Part shown: one piece after another, positions 28,368-37,534 of the stretch
How positions within the stretch are numbered: the stretch's first letter is position 1
How the letters are laid out: every line of letters starts with the position of its first letter
Assembly (NCBI RefSeq): GCF_004006175.1
Contig: NZ_CP033219.1
Location: forward strand, 2,232,001 to 2,296,000
Source: Parasedimentitalea marina
Lineage (GTDB): Bacteria > Pseudomonadota > Alphaproteobacteria > Rhodobacterales > Rhodobacteraceae
Length of the DNA: 64,000 nt
Direction of reading: 5' to 3'
Translations under genes and position numbers: made by a program
Notes under the pieces: generated by a model
What the model saw: only the letters and a program-made list of their open reading frames with translations
What the model was told of the DNA's origin: nothing
Database searches by the model: none

Positions 28368-30785
28368 ATGAAAACCACCACACGTGTGGCCGTCATTGGC
28401 GGCGGAGTCGTCGGCTGCTCAGTTCTGTACCACCTGACTAAATTGGGGTGGTCGGATGTCATGTTGCTTGAACGCTCCGAGTTGACCTCGGGGTCGACCT
28501 GGCACGCGGCTGGCGGGTTTCACACTCTGAACGGCGACACCAATATGGCGGCGCTGCAGGGCTATACCATCAAACTGTACCGCGAGCTGGAAGAGATCAC
28601 CGGCATGTCCTGTGGGCTGCACCACGTTGGCGGTATTACTTTGGCAGACAACCAGGAACGGTTTGACATGCTCAAGGCTGAGCGCGCCAAGCACCGTTTC
28701 ATGGGGTTAGAGACTGAGATTATTTCGCCCGAAGAAATCCGGAAAATTGCCCCGGTCACCAATACTGATGGCATTTTGGGCGGCCTTTATGACCCGCTTG
28801 ACGGTCACCTGGACCCTTCAGGCACCACCCACGCCTATGCCAAGGCTGCCCGCCTCGGCGGCGCCACGATTGAAACCCACTGCAAGGTGCTGGAAACCAA
28901 TCAACGCCCCGACGGCACCTGGGATGTGGTCACCAACAAGGGCACTATCCACGCCGAACATGTCGTCAACGCAGGCGGGCTTTGGGCGCGCGAAGTTGGT
29001 GCCATGGCTGGCGTTTACATGCCGCTGCACCCAATGGAGCATCAATATATCGTCACAGACGAAGTGCCGATGATCGCTGAAATCATCGATGGCGGCGGCG
29101 AACATCCACACGTCATGGACCCGGCCGGCGAAAGCTATCTGCGTCAGGAAGGGCGCGGATTGTGCATCGGCTTTTATGAACAGCCCTGCAAACCTTGGGC
29201 AGTGGACGGCACACCTTGGGACTTCGGCCATGAACTTTTGCAAGACGACTTTGACAAGATCGAAGATTCAATTGCCTTTGCCTATAAACGGTTCCCCGCT
29301 TTGGAAACCGCAGGGGTAAAATCTGTCATCCACGGCCCCTTTACCTTTGCCCCAGACGGCAACCCGCTGGTCGGACCCGTGCCAGGCATGCGCAACTACT
29401 GGTCGGCCTGTGCTGTCATGGCTGGATTCAGCCAAGGCGGTGGTGTCGGCCTGATGCTGGCACAATGGATGATCAACGGCGAAACCGAACGGGACACATT
29501 CGCCATGGACTGCGCCCGCTTTGGCGACTGGATCACACCGGGTTATACCCGCCCCAAGGTAATCGAAAACTATCAAACCCGGTTTTCCATCGCTTATCCC
29601 AACGAGGAACTGCCAGCGGCCCGGCCTTTCCGCACCACTCCGATGTACGACATCTTTGACGGCATGGGCGTTGTCTGGGGTCAGCAATACGGTCTGGAAG
29701 TGGCCAACTACTTCGCTGCCGAAGGCGAACCGCGCTATGAGACCCCCAGCTTCCGCCGTTCCAACGCCTTTGATGCCGCCGCGCGCGAAGTCAAGACAGT
29801 GCGCAGCGCAGTCGGCATTAACGAGTTGCACAACTTTGGCAAATACCTGGTAACCGGCGCCGGAGCACGGGCTTGGCTGGACCGCATCATGGCAGGTCGA
29901 GTGCCAAAACCGGGCCGCCTGTCCCTAACCCCAATGCTGTCACCCAAGGGCCGCTTGATCGGTGATTTCACCATTTCCTGCCTCGGCGAGGAAGAGTTTC
30001 AGCTGACCGCCTCATATGGCTCCCAAGCCTTCCACTGGCGCTGGTTCCTGCAAAACCTCGATGATGGTGTAAAGCTCGAGAATATCTCGGACATCCGCAG
30101 CGGCTTCCAGATTGCGGGTCCACTGGCCCGTGAGGTCCTGCAGGCCTGCACCCGTCGCGACATCTCGGACATGAAGTTCATGGATGTCCGCCGTATGTCT
30201 GTTGGCATGGCCGACTGCATTGTCCAACGGGTCAGTTATACCGGTGATCTGGGCTACGAGATCTACTGTGACCTGCCCAGCCTGCGTGCCCTTTGGCAGG
30301 TCCTGTGGCAAGCTGGCGAGCCACGCGGCATGAGACCCTTTGGCATGCGCGCCATGATGAGCCTGCGCCTGGACAAATTCTTTGGATCCTGGCTCAGCGA
30401 ATTCTCCCCCGACTACACGGCCGCAGAAACAGGGCTTGATCGTTTCATCTCCTTCAAGAAAGACACCCCGTTCATTGGTCGCGCAGCCGCCGAAGCTGAA
30501 CGCGACACAGGACCAACCCGCAAGCTCTGCGCATTTGAGGTCGAGGCTGATGATGCTGATGTGGTGGCTTATGAGCCGATCTGGCTTGATGGAGCCGTTG
30601 TCGGTTTTTGCACATCGGGAGGCTATTCACACCATGCCTCAAAATCCATTGCACTGGGGTTTGTGCCAATAGATCGGGCAAAAGACGGTCTGACAGTCGA
30701 GATCGAGATCCTGGGCAAAATGTACCAGGCCAAACTGATCACCACACCGTTGTTCGATGCCGACGGTGCTCGTATGCGCGGCTAA
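28368..30785 (+). CDS. FAD-dependent dimethylglycine/sarcosine dehydrogenase-like protein with GcvT domain
   Basis: The protein has 805 residues. The N-terminal DAO-type FAD domain has the dinucleotide motif VAVIGGGVVGCSVLYHL (about residues 6-22). SGSTWHAAGGFHT follows, with the His position used for covalent FAD in this family. The C-terminal half (about 430-800) is a GcvT-like tetrahydrofolate domain (VRSAVGINELHNFGKY, YTGDLGYEIYCDLP, DKFFGSWLSEFSPDYT). Such enzymes oxidatively demethylate N-methyl amino acids or related amines, passing C1 units to folate. The ATG follows AGGAGA. The substrate is not determined; glycine-betaine breakdown would fit with the mttB-like gene 6 kb upstream. Confidence 0.9.
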   Translation: MKTTTRVAVIGGGVVGCSVLYHLTKLGWSDVMLLERSELTSGSTWHAAGGFHTLNGDTNMAALQGYTIKLYRELEEITGMSCGLHHVGGITLADNQERFDMLKAERAKHRFMGLETEIISPEEIRKIAPVTNTDGILGGLYDPLDGHLDPSGTTHAYAKAARLGGATIETHCKVLETNQRPDGTWDVVTNKGTIHAEHVVNAGGLWAREVGAMAGVYMPLHPMEHQYIVTDEVPMIAEIIDGGGEHPHVMDPAGESYLRQEGRGLCIGFYEQPCKPWAVDGTPWDFGHELLQDDFDKIEDSIAFAYKRFPALETAGVKSVIHGPFTFAPDGNPLVGPVPGMRNYWSACAVMAGFSQGGGVGLMLAQWMINGETERDTFAMDCARFGDWITPGYTRPKVIENYQTRFSIAYPNEELPAARPFRTTPMYDIFDGMGVVWGQQYGLEVANYFAAEGEPRYETPSFRRSNAFDAAAREVKTVRSAVGINELHNFGKYLVTGAGARAWLDRIMAGRVPKPGRLSLTPMLSPKGRLIGDFTISCLGEEEFQLTASYGSQAFHWRWFLQNLDDGVKLENISDIRSGFQIAGPLAREVLQACTRRDISDMKFMDVRRMSVGMADCIVQRVSYTGDLGYEIYCDLPSLRALWQVLWQAGEPRGMRPFGMRAMMSLRLDKFFGSWLSEFSPDYTAAETGLDRFISFKKDTPFIGRAAAEAERDTGPTRKLCAFEVEADDADVVAYEPIWLDGAVVGFCTSGGYSHHASKSIALGFVPIDRAKDGLTVEIEILGKMYQAKLITTPLFDADGARMRG

Positions 30786-30808
30786 CACCGCCGACGATCA
30801 GCCTCAAG

Positions 30809-30838
30809 ATGCCCCTGGTTACCCCAGGGGCATTTTTT
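30809..30838 (+). terminator. Strong intrinsic terminator after the dehydrogenase-like gene
   Basis: ATGCCCCTGG (30809-30818) pairs perfectly with CCAGGGGCAT (30824-30833) around a five-base loop, followed by a run of six T (30833-30838). It is the clearest terminator in the window. Confidence 0.9.
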
Positions 30839-30873
30839 GTTTGGCAAATCACAATATAGCTCTGGCCTTTCGG

Positions 30874-30908
30874 CTTCATCTTTTCAAAAATACTCCCGCC
30901 GGAGGCAC
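30874..30908 (-). repeat. Rhodobacterales-type intergenic repeat, degenerate copy 2
   Basis: CTTCATCTTTTCAAAAATAC followed by TCCCGCCGGAGGC matches the reverse complement of the element at 14347-14392 at its core (CTTCATCT, AAAAATA, TCCCG). The hairpin part is shorter. It lies between the terminator and the nucleotidyltransferase gene. Confidence 0.5.
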
Positions 30909-30945
30909 CCTGTCCTCGCGCCGATCTCAAACCCGGAGACCCCAT

Positions 30946-31530
30946 ATGCGCCCTCTCGCCATAATACTATTGGCCGCAGGAGCCTCTCGCCGCATGGCCC
31001 CGCGAGATAAGTTGCTGGAGCATGTGGACGGTGAACCACTGATCTCCCTGATCACGCGTCGCGCAACGCGCACGGGATTGCCCTGTTATATTACTTTGCC
31101 CAGTCGATCACATCCACGCGCAAACTGGATTGGCGACGCCACTGCAGTGCAGGTACCGGATGCAGCCGAAGGCATGGCTGCATCCATCCGTGCCGGAATT
31201 GCAGCCCTGCCTGATCATATCGAGGCCGCGATGATACTACCAACGGATATGCCCGAGATTGAAAGTCAGGATCTGATACATATGGCAGCCCATCACCAAG
31301 GCAGCGATGGTCCCATTTTGCGTGCCTGCGCGAAGGACGGAACACCTGGTCACCCCGTTCTGTTCCCAAGACGTTATTTTGACGATTTGGCCGCGTTGAA
31401 AGGGGACACTGGCGCCCGTGCTGTCCTGGCCAGGGCGCCTGTTGAAATGATTACTCTGCCGGGTCAACGCGCCACCACGGATCTCGACACCCCCGAGGCC
31501 TGGGAAATCTGGCGTGCCCGCACCCCTTAA
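30946..31530 (+). CDS. MobA/MocA-like nucleotidyltransferase
   Basis: 194 residues from the ATG at 30946. The nucleotide-binding start is AIILLAAGASRRMAPRDKLL, followed by AEGMAASIRAGIAAL, ILPTDMPEI with the metal-binding Asp, and GHPVLFPRRYFDDLAALKGD. This pattern fits enzymes that transfer CMP or GMP to molybdopterin, or related sugar-phosphate nucleotidyltransferases. No molybdoenzyme genes are adjacent. The frame is open upstream through the terminator, so the internal ATG, near CGGAGAC, is chosen. Confidence 0.85.
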   Translation: MRPLAIILLAAGASRRMAPRDKLLEHVDGEPLISLITRRATRTGLPCYITLPSRSHPRANWIGDATAVQVPDAAEGMAASIRAGIAALPDHIEAAMILPTDMPEIESQDLIHMAAHHQGSDGPILRACAKDGTPGHPVLFPRRYFDDLAALKGDTGARAVLARAPVEMITLPGQRATTDLDTPEAWEIWRARTP

Positions 31531-31552
31531 ATCTCAGTATTATCGTTGCAAG

Positions 31553-31584
31553 AAAAGCAGGACCAGACAGCCCTGCTTTTTTTT
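31553..31584. terminator. Bidirectional terminator between convergent genes
   Basis: AAAAGCAGG (31553-31561) pairs with CCTGCTTTT (31572-31580) around ten bases, with a T run continuing to 31584 and an A-rich left arm that becomes T-rich on the other strand. It lies between the nucleotidyltransferase and the RTX gene. Confidence 0.8.
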
Positions 31585-31599
31585 GAACCTGCCGTTGTC

Positions 31600-34500
31600 C
31601 TAGTGTACCAGCAGGCGCGCCTCGTGCTTTTTCAACGATCGACGTGCCGACGGATAGACCGCTTGGCCTTTCTGCGTTTTCAGATTGGGAAACAATTCAA
31701 GCAATTCATTGCGTTGAGCACTGTCCAAACCACGCAGTGTCTGATCACCAGGCTGGAAACTTTCGGTCCAGGCACCATCCGACAGCACCACTTCATGTTG
31801 GTCGAACATGAAGTGAATGTAAGTTACTGTCGGGATTTCGGCCACATCAATACCCGCCAGACCAGTCAGGTGCTTTGCGGCGACCAGAACTTCACGGTCT
31901 TCAAAGTACAAGGCCGTCTTGTCATTGGCGACCAAGACCCGGTGGTTTGGACTGACCATAATGTCACGCTCGGGCAGACCATTGCCCAATGCGCCCTGCC
32001 GGATCAGAACCGGCTGCAGATGCGGCGAGGCGATCAGCTCATTGCTGGTCATGTCCCGACTGCCCAACCAACGGATTGACTGAATACCATTGTCACGGGT
32101 GATCACCCGATCGCCGGCCTTCAGATCTTCAACCTTACGCTCACCGTTGGGCGTTGCGATCAAGGTCCCCGGAGTGAAGCACGGAATAACCGTCTCGATT
32201 TCAGAGAAATCACTGGTCCCGGTCACAACACCATCTGCGTCGTAGAAGGTCACAACACCGGATTCTGGGTCACCGACATTGTAAGTGACGCTCAGAGAGC
32301 CACCAGGATTTGCGGCCTCGGCAGTGCCCGTCAGATCCAAAACATCAACGTCCAGCCCATCATCGTCTTCACCGCCAACAATAACGTCGTCTACGCTGAT
32401 ATTGACAAAGGAATCATCACCATCCTGACCAACGAGCAGGTCGCCGCCATCTTCAGCATTATCGTTGCTGCCAGAGATGGTATCATCGCCATCACCACCA
32501 ACCAGAATATCCCGGCCTTCTCCGCCATCCAGGAAATCATCGCCTGTACCGCCGTCAATGGCATCATTGCCTCGGTTCCCATACAGTTCGTCGTCGCCTG
32601 CACCACCAAAGATAACATCCGTTGCCCAGTTGCCTTCAACAGTGTCATTGCCGGCACCCGCTACGATAATATCTTGCGACCCGACTAATGGAGGAACCGC
32701 ATCGTCATAGTCGACACGGTCTCCCTCCGGGTCACCAGTATAATCCAAGTCAATCAGATCATCGCCGCTGGTCCCGTCAACGACACCTTCCACACTCGTT
32801 GTTCCGGGACCTGAAGACGGATCTTCCAGGACCGCACTAGTGCTTGCTGTGCCGACTACATAGACGTTTTCGATTTCTGAGAACTCAGCGGTGCCTGTCT
32901 CGTTCAGGTCATCATCATAGTAAGTAATGGTGCCCGCTTCTGAAGTGGGATCGTTGCCATTGTAAACCACAGTTGCCAAGCCAGACACAATGACGGCGTC
33001 ATCGTCGTCTCCACCTTCGCCGCCAACAATTGTGTCACCGATGCCTGCGCCGATGATATCTGCATCATCGCCACCCGAAACGAAGTCGGCCCCCTGGCCA
33101 CCCAGCAGGACATCATCGCCGGTTCCGCCGGAAAGGCTGTCTTCGTCGATGCCGCCAAACAGAGTGTCGTTACCCGATCCGCCACTTAGGGTATCGTCGT
33201 CGTCCTGACCGTAGATCAGATCGTTGCCCGCCCCACCATCAATTACATCCTGACCGTTGGTAGGATCTGGATCAATTGGATCTCCCTCTGATCCATTGTC
33301 AATGATGTTCAATACATCCGGGAATACAGGATCAAGGCCACCGTAAATAGTATCATCGCCGCCGTCGCCCTGAATACTGTCGGCGCCTTCGCCACCAACA
33401 ATATAATCGTTGTCCGCACCACCCGAAATTGTGTCATCGTCAATGCCACCGTCAATGCTATCGTCACCGGTGCCACCAGTGATGACGTCCGCATCATCCC
33501 CAGTGATGATGGTATCATTGCCAGCTCCGCCATCGACAACATCCATATCATCAGTTGGATCGCTGTCCGCTGGAATCGCCGGAATTGTTACGTCTGGGCT
33601 GGTGTAGCCAGCGAAGCCACGATCCGGCAGTGCAATTCCGTCACCTGAGGTGTCAATAACATCGTTACCCTCATCACCGGTTACGGTATCGCTGCCATCG
33701 CCGCCGATGATTGAATCATTGCCACCGCCGCCGACAATGAAATCATCGCCGTCACCGCCATCAATGGTGTCATCGCCGGGAATAATATCTGCCGACCCAA
33801 CTGAAACATCAAAGTAAACATCCGAAATAATGATGCCTGTGTTGCCACTGCCGTCCTGCTCATGCTCGATAACCAGACGAGAAATCGGACCGTCGATAGT
33901 CACCAAAAGGGAAATACCCGGATTGGTGGGATTTGCGTAATTGCCATCCGCCGTCGCAGTTTCGTCGCCAGAAACTGCATCTTCGTCTGAAAGGGTCAGG
34001 CCAGACCCGCCATCCAGATCAACAACAACGGGATCGCCGTTGGCGTCAAATGCGGTGACTCTAACAATACCATCGCCGTCAATGTCGTTGATCCGGAACG
34101 ATACATTCTCAACCGCATCTGAGAATTCCAGCTGATAACTGGCCTCATTGTCATTGCCATTGGTCACTGACGCCAAGCCGCTGTTGTCCTCGACGGGATT
34201 TCCGTCACCGTCAATACCACCCACGTACTGAGTAGAACTTGTGAATTCAGTATCTACACCTGAATCTTCGTTCAGTACTGTATAATTGACAGTGACTGCG
34301 CCGGTGTCCTGACTAAAGCCGCCGCTCAAGTCGTCGCCGTTGTCTATGGACCCACCGCTGTCCGGATCCGGAGCCCTGTCCCATTCAAAGACCTGACGGC
34401 CAACCATGTTGCCACCGGGTGCATCCGTATCACCCTCGATAACATCATCACCTTCACCACCACTCAGGCTGTCATTGCCTGAGCCGCCGTGAACAGTGTC

Positions 34501-35199
34501 ATCACCAATGCCGGCCTCGACAGTGTCATCACCGGCACCCGCATGGATCAGATCATCGTCCGGTCCATCAGCCTGATTGATCGCATCGCCATTGTCGATC
34601 ATGTCACCTTCGGGATCACCGGTATAAGCGAGGTCTATCAGATCATCGCCACTGGTGCCTTCAACAATGCCATCACCGTTTGCAACAGGCGCGGCAATCG
34701 AAGATCCATCAACGCTTTGGCCAGTAGACCAGCCTGTCATACAATCCTGAGTAATTTCGGTGATCTCGATGGACGAAATCTGAAGATTGTCGAGTGTCCC
34801 GTTGTCGCCAAGATCAGTGACAAAAAGATCGCCGTTTTCGGTCTGAACAATCACCGCAGTCACTGTGACCTGGGCCCCATCATCCAAGGTCACCAAAACT
34901 TCGCCTTCGAGTGTTGCATCCGTCGCTTGGGTTATCGTGCCATTACCCACATTATAAGTGATAGTGTCCTCGCCACCATCACCATCATCGGCATCAAAAT
35001 CGTCATCGACAATGAACGTATCACAGGTTGTCGCCTGAACAATCTGCAGAATGTTATGGTCAACAGTCAGCCCATCAAGAAGAGACGCGTCTTCTGCTTC
35101 CCAATTGCCCTCAGTTGGATCTACGATCAAAGGGTCGGAAGCCGAGGCGCCATAGTTCCCAAGATAAATCAAGTTCAGCGTATTTATTTGAGACGGCAT
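31600..35199 (-). CDS. RTX (hemolysin-type calcium-binding) protein with C-terminal Hint domain
   Basis: The protein is very acidic, with 1199 residues. The N-terminal 170 residues contain a beta-rich module (NTLNLIYLGNYGASASD). Dense Gly/Asp nonapeptide repeats of the type GGSGNDSLSGG cover much of residues 195-255, 480-735 and 830-970, and would bind calcium. A non-repeat domain with a likely carbohydrate or jellyroll fold (about 260-480) lies between. The C-terminal 193 residues form a Hint domain: CFTPGTLIATPNGERKVEDL with Cys1007, VSPNHRVLVAND and DQHEVVLSDGAWTESF. Secretion by a type I system is expected, but none is encoded here. Hint domains can self-cleave; processing here is inferred. 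Confidence 0.92.
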   Translation of the reverse strand: MPSQINTLNLIYLGNYGASASDPLIVDPTEGNWEAEDASLLDGLTVDHNILQIVQATTCDTFIVDDDFDADDGDGGEDTITYNVGNGTITQATDATLEGEVLVTLDDGAQVTVTAVIVQTENGDLFVTDLGDNGTLDNLQISSIEITEITQDCMTGWSTGQSVDGSSIAAPVANGDGIVEGTSGDDLIDLAYTGDPEGDMIDNGDAINQADGPDDDLIHAGAGDDTVEAGIGDDTVHGGSGNDSLSGGEGDDVIEGDTDAPGGNMVGRQVFEWDRAPDPDSGGSIDNGDDLSGGFSQDTGAVTVNYTVLNEDSGVDTEFTSSTQYVGGIDGDGNPVEDNSGLASVTNGNDNEASYQLEFSDAVENVSFRINDIDGDGIVRVTAFDANGDPVVVDLDGGSGLTLSDEDAVSGDETATADGNYANPTNPGISLLVTIDGPISRLVIEHEQDGSGNTGIIISDVYFDVSVGSADIIPGDDTIDGGDGDDFIVGGGGNDSIIGGDGSDTVTGDEGNDVIDTSGDGIALPDRGFAGYTSPDVTIPAIPADSDPTDDMDVVDGGAGNDTIITGDDADVITGGTGDDSIDGGIDDDTISGGADNDYIVGGEGADSIQGDGGDDTIYGGLDPVFPDVLNIIDNGSEGDPIDPDPTNGQDVIDGGAGNDLIYGQDDDDTLSGGSGNDTLFGGIDEDSLSGGTGDDVLLGGQGADFVSGGDDADIIGAGIGDTIVGGEGGDDDDAVIVSGLATVVYNGNDPTSEAGTITYYDDDLNETGTAEFSEIENVYVVGTASTSAVLEDPSSGPGTTSVEGVVDGTSGDDLIDLDYTGDPEGDRVDYDDAVPPLVGSQDIIVAGAGNDTVEGNWATDVIFGGAGDDELYGNRGNDAIDGGTGDDFLDGGEGRDILVGGDGDDTISGSNDNAEDGGDLLVGQDGDDSFVNISVDDVIVGGEDDDGLDVDVLDLTGTAEAANPGGSLSVTYNVGDPESGVVTFYDADGVVTGTSDFSEIETVIPCFTPGTLIATPNGERKVEDLKAGDRVITRDNGIQSIRWLGSRDMTSNELIASPHLQPVLIRQGALGNGLPERDIMVSPNHRVLVANDKTALYFEDREVLVAAKHLTGLAGIDVAEIPTVTYIHFMFDQHEVVLSDGAWTESFQPGDQTLRGLDSAQRNELLELFPNLKTQKGQAVYPSARRSLKKHEARLLVH

Positions 35200-36162
35200 C
35201 TTATTCTCCTAAACGGCACGGGCACGCACCAAACCGCAAAATTAAGCGGATACATAATTCCAATTCTTGCGGACAAAATCATGGCATGATCAGCGACAGA
35301 CACTTGCGTTTGGGACGATGGAGAGAACACCAACTCCAATAGAATTGGATACGCACAAGCAAAACCCTGCATACATTCAGTTTTGGCATCACATGCAGCG
35401 ACAGCTAGCTTGTTACCAAACAGTTTCTCGGCATCGTCCTGATGCAAAAAGTGCAGTCGCCCCCACGACCCGCAGATTTCCCCCAAAGAAGGGCTAACCA
35501 ATCATTACACTTTACTTGTCGCCCTAAAATAGAAAAATTTAAGGATTTAGTCATCAGTTCGGCGAAATTATGCTTTTCTGAGTTCAAGACTCAAACATGC
35601 GCCACAAAGATTGTTTCCTAACCATAATCACTTAAATTACGTAATTGCTGATAACAAAGTATAAAATCACAAAGCATTTCTTTGCTCCACATCCATCCAC
35701 ATGGATTGTCTCCCGAATTGAAACGGTTGAGCAACGGCACCCCTCTCGGCTGTATCATAGGCCAGCCTTCAAAAAACCGCAGATTTAAGCCAACATTGGA
35801 ACCAATCGGCTTCGGTTTCGTCGATTGTAGCCGATTAAGATCCATTAGGCAGGTCGCCACGGTTCGAATCAACACATTGACTTCAAGCCGTATTTTCATG
35901 ACCATCTGGTCTTGCGCGATTATTTGACACGGAGTGTTCTACCGGTGAAAACCGGCGACCGATTATAATGCTTGCGATGCAGCATCATTGCAGCTTGATA
36001 GATGAGAGTGCCACAAAAAATCGCTGAAAAGCACTGCGGCAGTTTTCTGAAGCGGGATCACAGGCCCATTTGGCAATACCTCGACATATGACCACCTGCG
36101 AAACAAAGTCCTGATTGTGAACTGCCCAAATCACATTAAGATTGAGATGGGCAGTTACGCTA
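35200..36162. other. Long gene-free region between RTX gene and doeD
   Basis: About 960 bases with no convincing gene. Short ORFs exist on both strands (largest near 35618-35905 minus), but none shows a recognisable domain or good ribosome binding site. AT-rich parts (35500-35660) could hold the promoter of the RTX gene. A tiny hairpin CCGGT-GAAA-ACCGG sits at 35942-35955. An inverted repeat near 36120 is listed separately. Confidence 0.6.
36120..36156 (-). terminator. Inverted repeat just after doeD, possible terminator
   Basis: AACTGCCCA (36120-36128) pairs with TGGGCAGTT (36148-36156), with inner AATC/GATT pairing. It begins six bases beyond the doeD stop on the minus strand. No T run follows, so it may stabilise the 3' end instead of ending transcription by itself. 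Confidence 0.45.
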
Positions 36163-37533
36163 TTAACCGAGCACTTCGGCGACGGCCTCTTTACAGACAT
36201 CAACCACCTGATCAACTTCAGCGCGAGTAATGCAAAGCGGTGGCGCAAATCCGATGATATCGCCCTGCGGCATGGCACGGGCAATCACATTCCGTTTGGC
36301 CATCGCCGCCGAAATTGCATAGCCAACCTTTTTCGCCGGATCAAAGAACTCGAGCGGTGACTTGGTGTCGGCAAATTCGATCGCACACATCAAGCCTTCG
36401 CCACGAACCTGCGCTACATTTGGATGATCTCCAAAGGCCGCCGTCAGCTGCTCCAGCAGATAGTGTCCTGTGGTGGCCGCATTTTCGACCAACCCCATGT
36501 CATCGATCAGCTTCAAGTTGGCAACACCAGCCGCCGCGCCAATTGGATGGGCCGAATAAGTCCAGCCATGGCCAATGGGGCCATTCTCATCGGTCCCCTG
36601 CTCCAGAACCTTCCACATTTTATCAGACACAATTGAACCAGAAAGCGGCGCATAGGCCGAGGTCAAGCCCTTGGCAATTGTGATCAGATCCGCCTCGATC
36701 CCATAGTGTGTCGCGCCGAACATGGAGCCCAGACGGCCAAAACCACTGACGACTTCATCCGCAATCAAAAGGATATCATATTTCTTGAGAACCGCCTGAA
36801 TGGCAGCCCAATATCCAGCCGGAGGTGGCACGATACCGCCGGTGCCCAACACAGGTTCTCCGATGAAGGCCGCTACGGTATCCGGCCCCTCGGCTAGGAT
36901 CATCTCTTCCAGTTTAATCGCGCAATCGGCCGAAAACTCTTCTTCGGACATGCCCGGCTTGGCGCCACGCAGGTAATACGGGGCCTCGGTGTGAACCACC
37001 TGTGACAGCGGTAGATCGAACTTGTTGTGGAACAGCTCCAGCCCGGTCAGTGATCCTGTCATCAGCCCCGAGCCGTGATAGCCACGCCAGCGTGAGATGA
37101 TTTTCTTTTTCTTGGGCCGCCCCAGGATGTTGTTGTAGTACCAGACCAATTTGATGTTTGTCTCATTGGCATCTGATCCGCTTTGACCATAATAGACCTT
37201 GGACATATTGCCCGGGGCCCGGTCTAAGATCATCTTTGACAAGGTGATCGACGCCTCGGTGCCGTGACCAACATAGGAATGATAATAGGCCAACTCATGC
37301 GCCTGCTTTGAGATCGCCTCGGCAATTTCACTGCGCCCATACCCAACATTCACGCAATACAAGCCAGCAAAGGCGTCCAGCATTTTGCGGTCATCCCGAT
37401 CGACGATATAAACACCTTCGCCACTTTTGATCACCCGGGTTGGGGTCTCGCCACGCGCATGTTGGGCAAGATGAGTGGACGGATGAAAAAAGTTTTCACG
37501 ATCCCATTGGGCAAGTTGATCATTGGTAAGCAC
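36163..37533 (-). CDS. doeD: Class III aminotransferase, probable L-2,4-diaminobutyrate transaminase of ectoine degradation
   Basis: This PLP enzyme has 456 residues. The PLP lysine is in LITIAKGLTSAYAPLSG and the preceding ILLIADEVVSGFGRLG block is conserved; GHGWTYSAHPIGAAA is also typical. It follows doeB by one base on the same strand, and its function is assigned mainly from this context: in the known pathway DoeD converts diaminobutyrate to aspartate semialdehyde. On sequence alone other omega-aminotransferase substrates, such as taurine, are possible. Confidence 0.85.
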   Translation of the reverse strand: MLTNDQLAQWDRENFFHPSTHLAQHARGETPTRVIKSGEGVYIVDRDDRKMLDAFAGLYCVNVGYGRSEIAEAISKQAHELAYYHSYVGHGTEASITLSKMILDRAPGNMSKVYYGQSGSDANETNIKLVWYYNNILGRPKKKKIISRWRGYHGSGLMTGSLTGLELFHNKFDLPLSQVVHTEAPYYLRGAKPGMSEEEFSADCAIKLEEMILAEGPDTVAAFIGEPVLGTGGIVPPPAGYWAAIQAVLKKYDILLIADEVVSGFGRLGSMFGATHYGIEADLITIAKGLTSAYAPLSGSIVSDKMWKVLEQGTDENGPIGHGWTYSAHPIGAAAGVANLKLIDDMGLVENAATTGHYLLEQLTAAFGDHPNVAQVRGEGLMCAIEFADTKSPLEFFDPAKKVGYAISAAMAKRNVIARAMPQGDIIGFAPPLCITRAEVDQVVDVCKEAVAEVLG

Positions 37534-37534
37534 G

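Noticed and set aside
31600..32180. Hint domain as an intein
   Set aside because: It lies at the protein C-terminus with no C-terminal extein and no homing endonuclease, so it is a Hint module of the RTX protein.
32380..33800. Dense short DNA repeats that could suggest a CRISPR or satellite array
   Set aside because: They encode the Gly/Asp nonapeptide repeats of the RTX protein in frame; units vary in sequence and there are no unique spacers.
34489..35289. 266-residue open frame on the plus strand opposite the RTX gene
   Set aside because: It is the antisense of acidic Gly/Asp-rich coding sequence, shows no domain and has no ribosome binding site; the minus-strand protein has clear motifs.
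35618..35905. 95-residue minus-strand ORF in the gap before doeD
   Set aside because: No ribosome binding site, no domain or signal peptide, and amino-acid composition like random translation.
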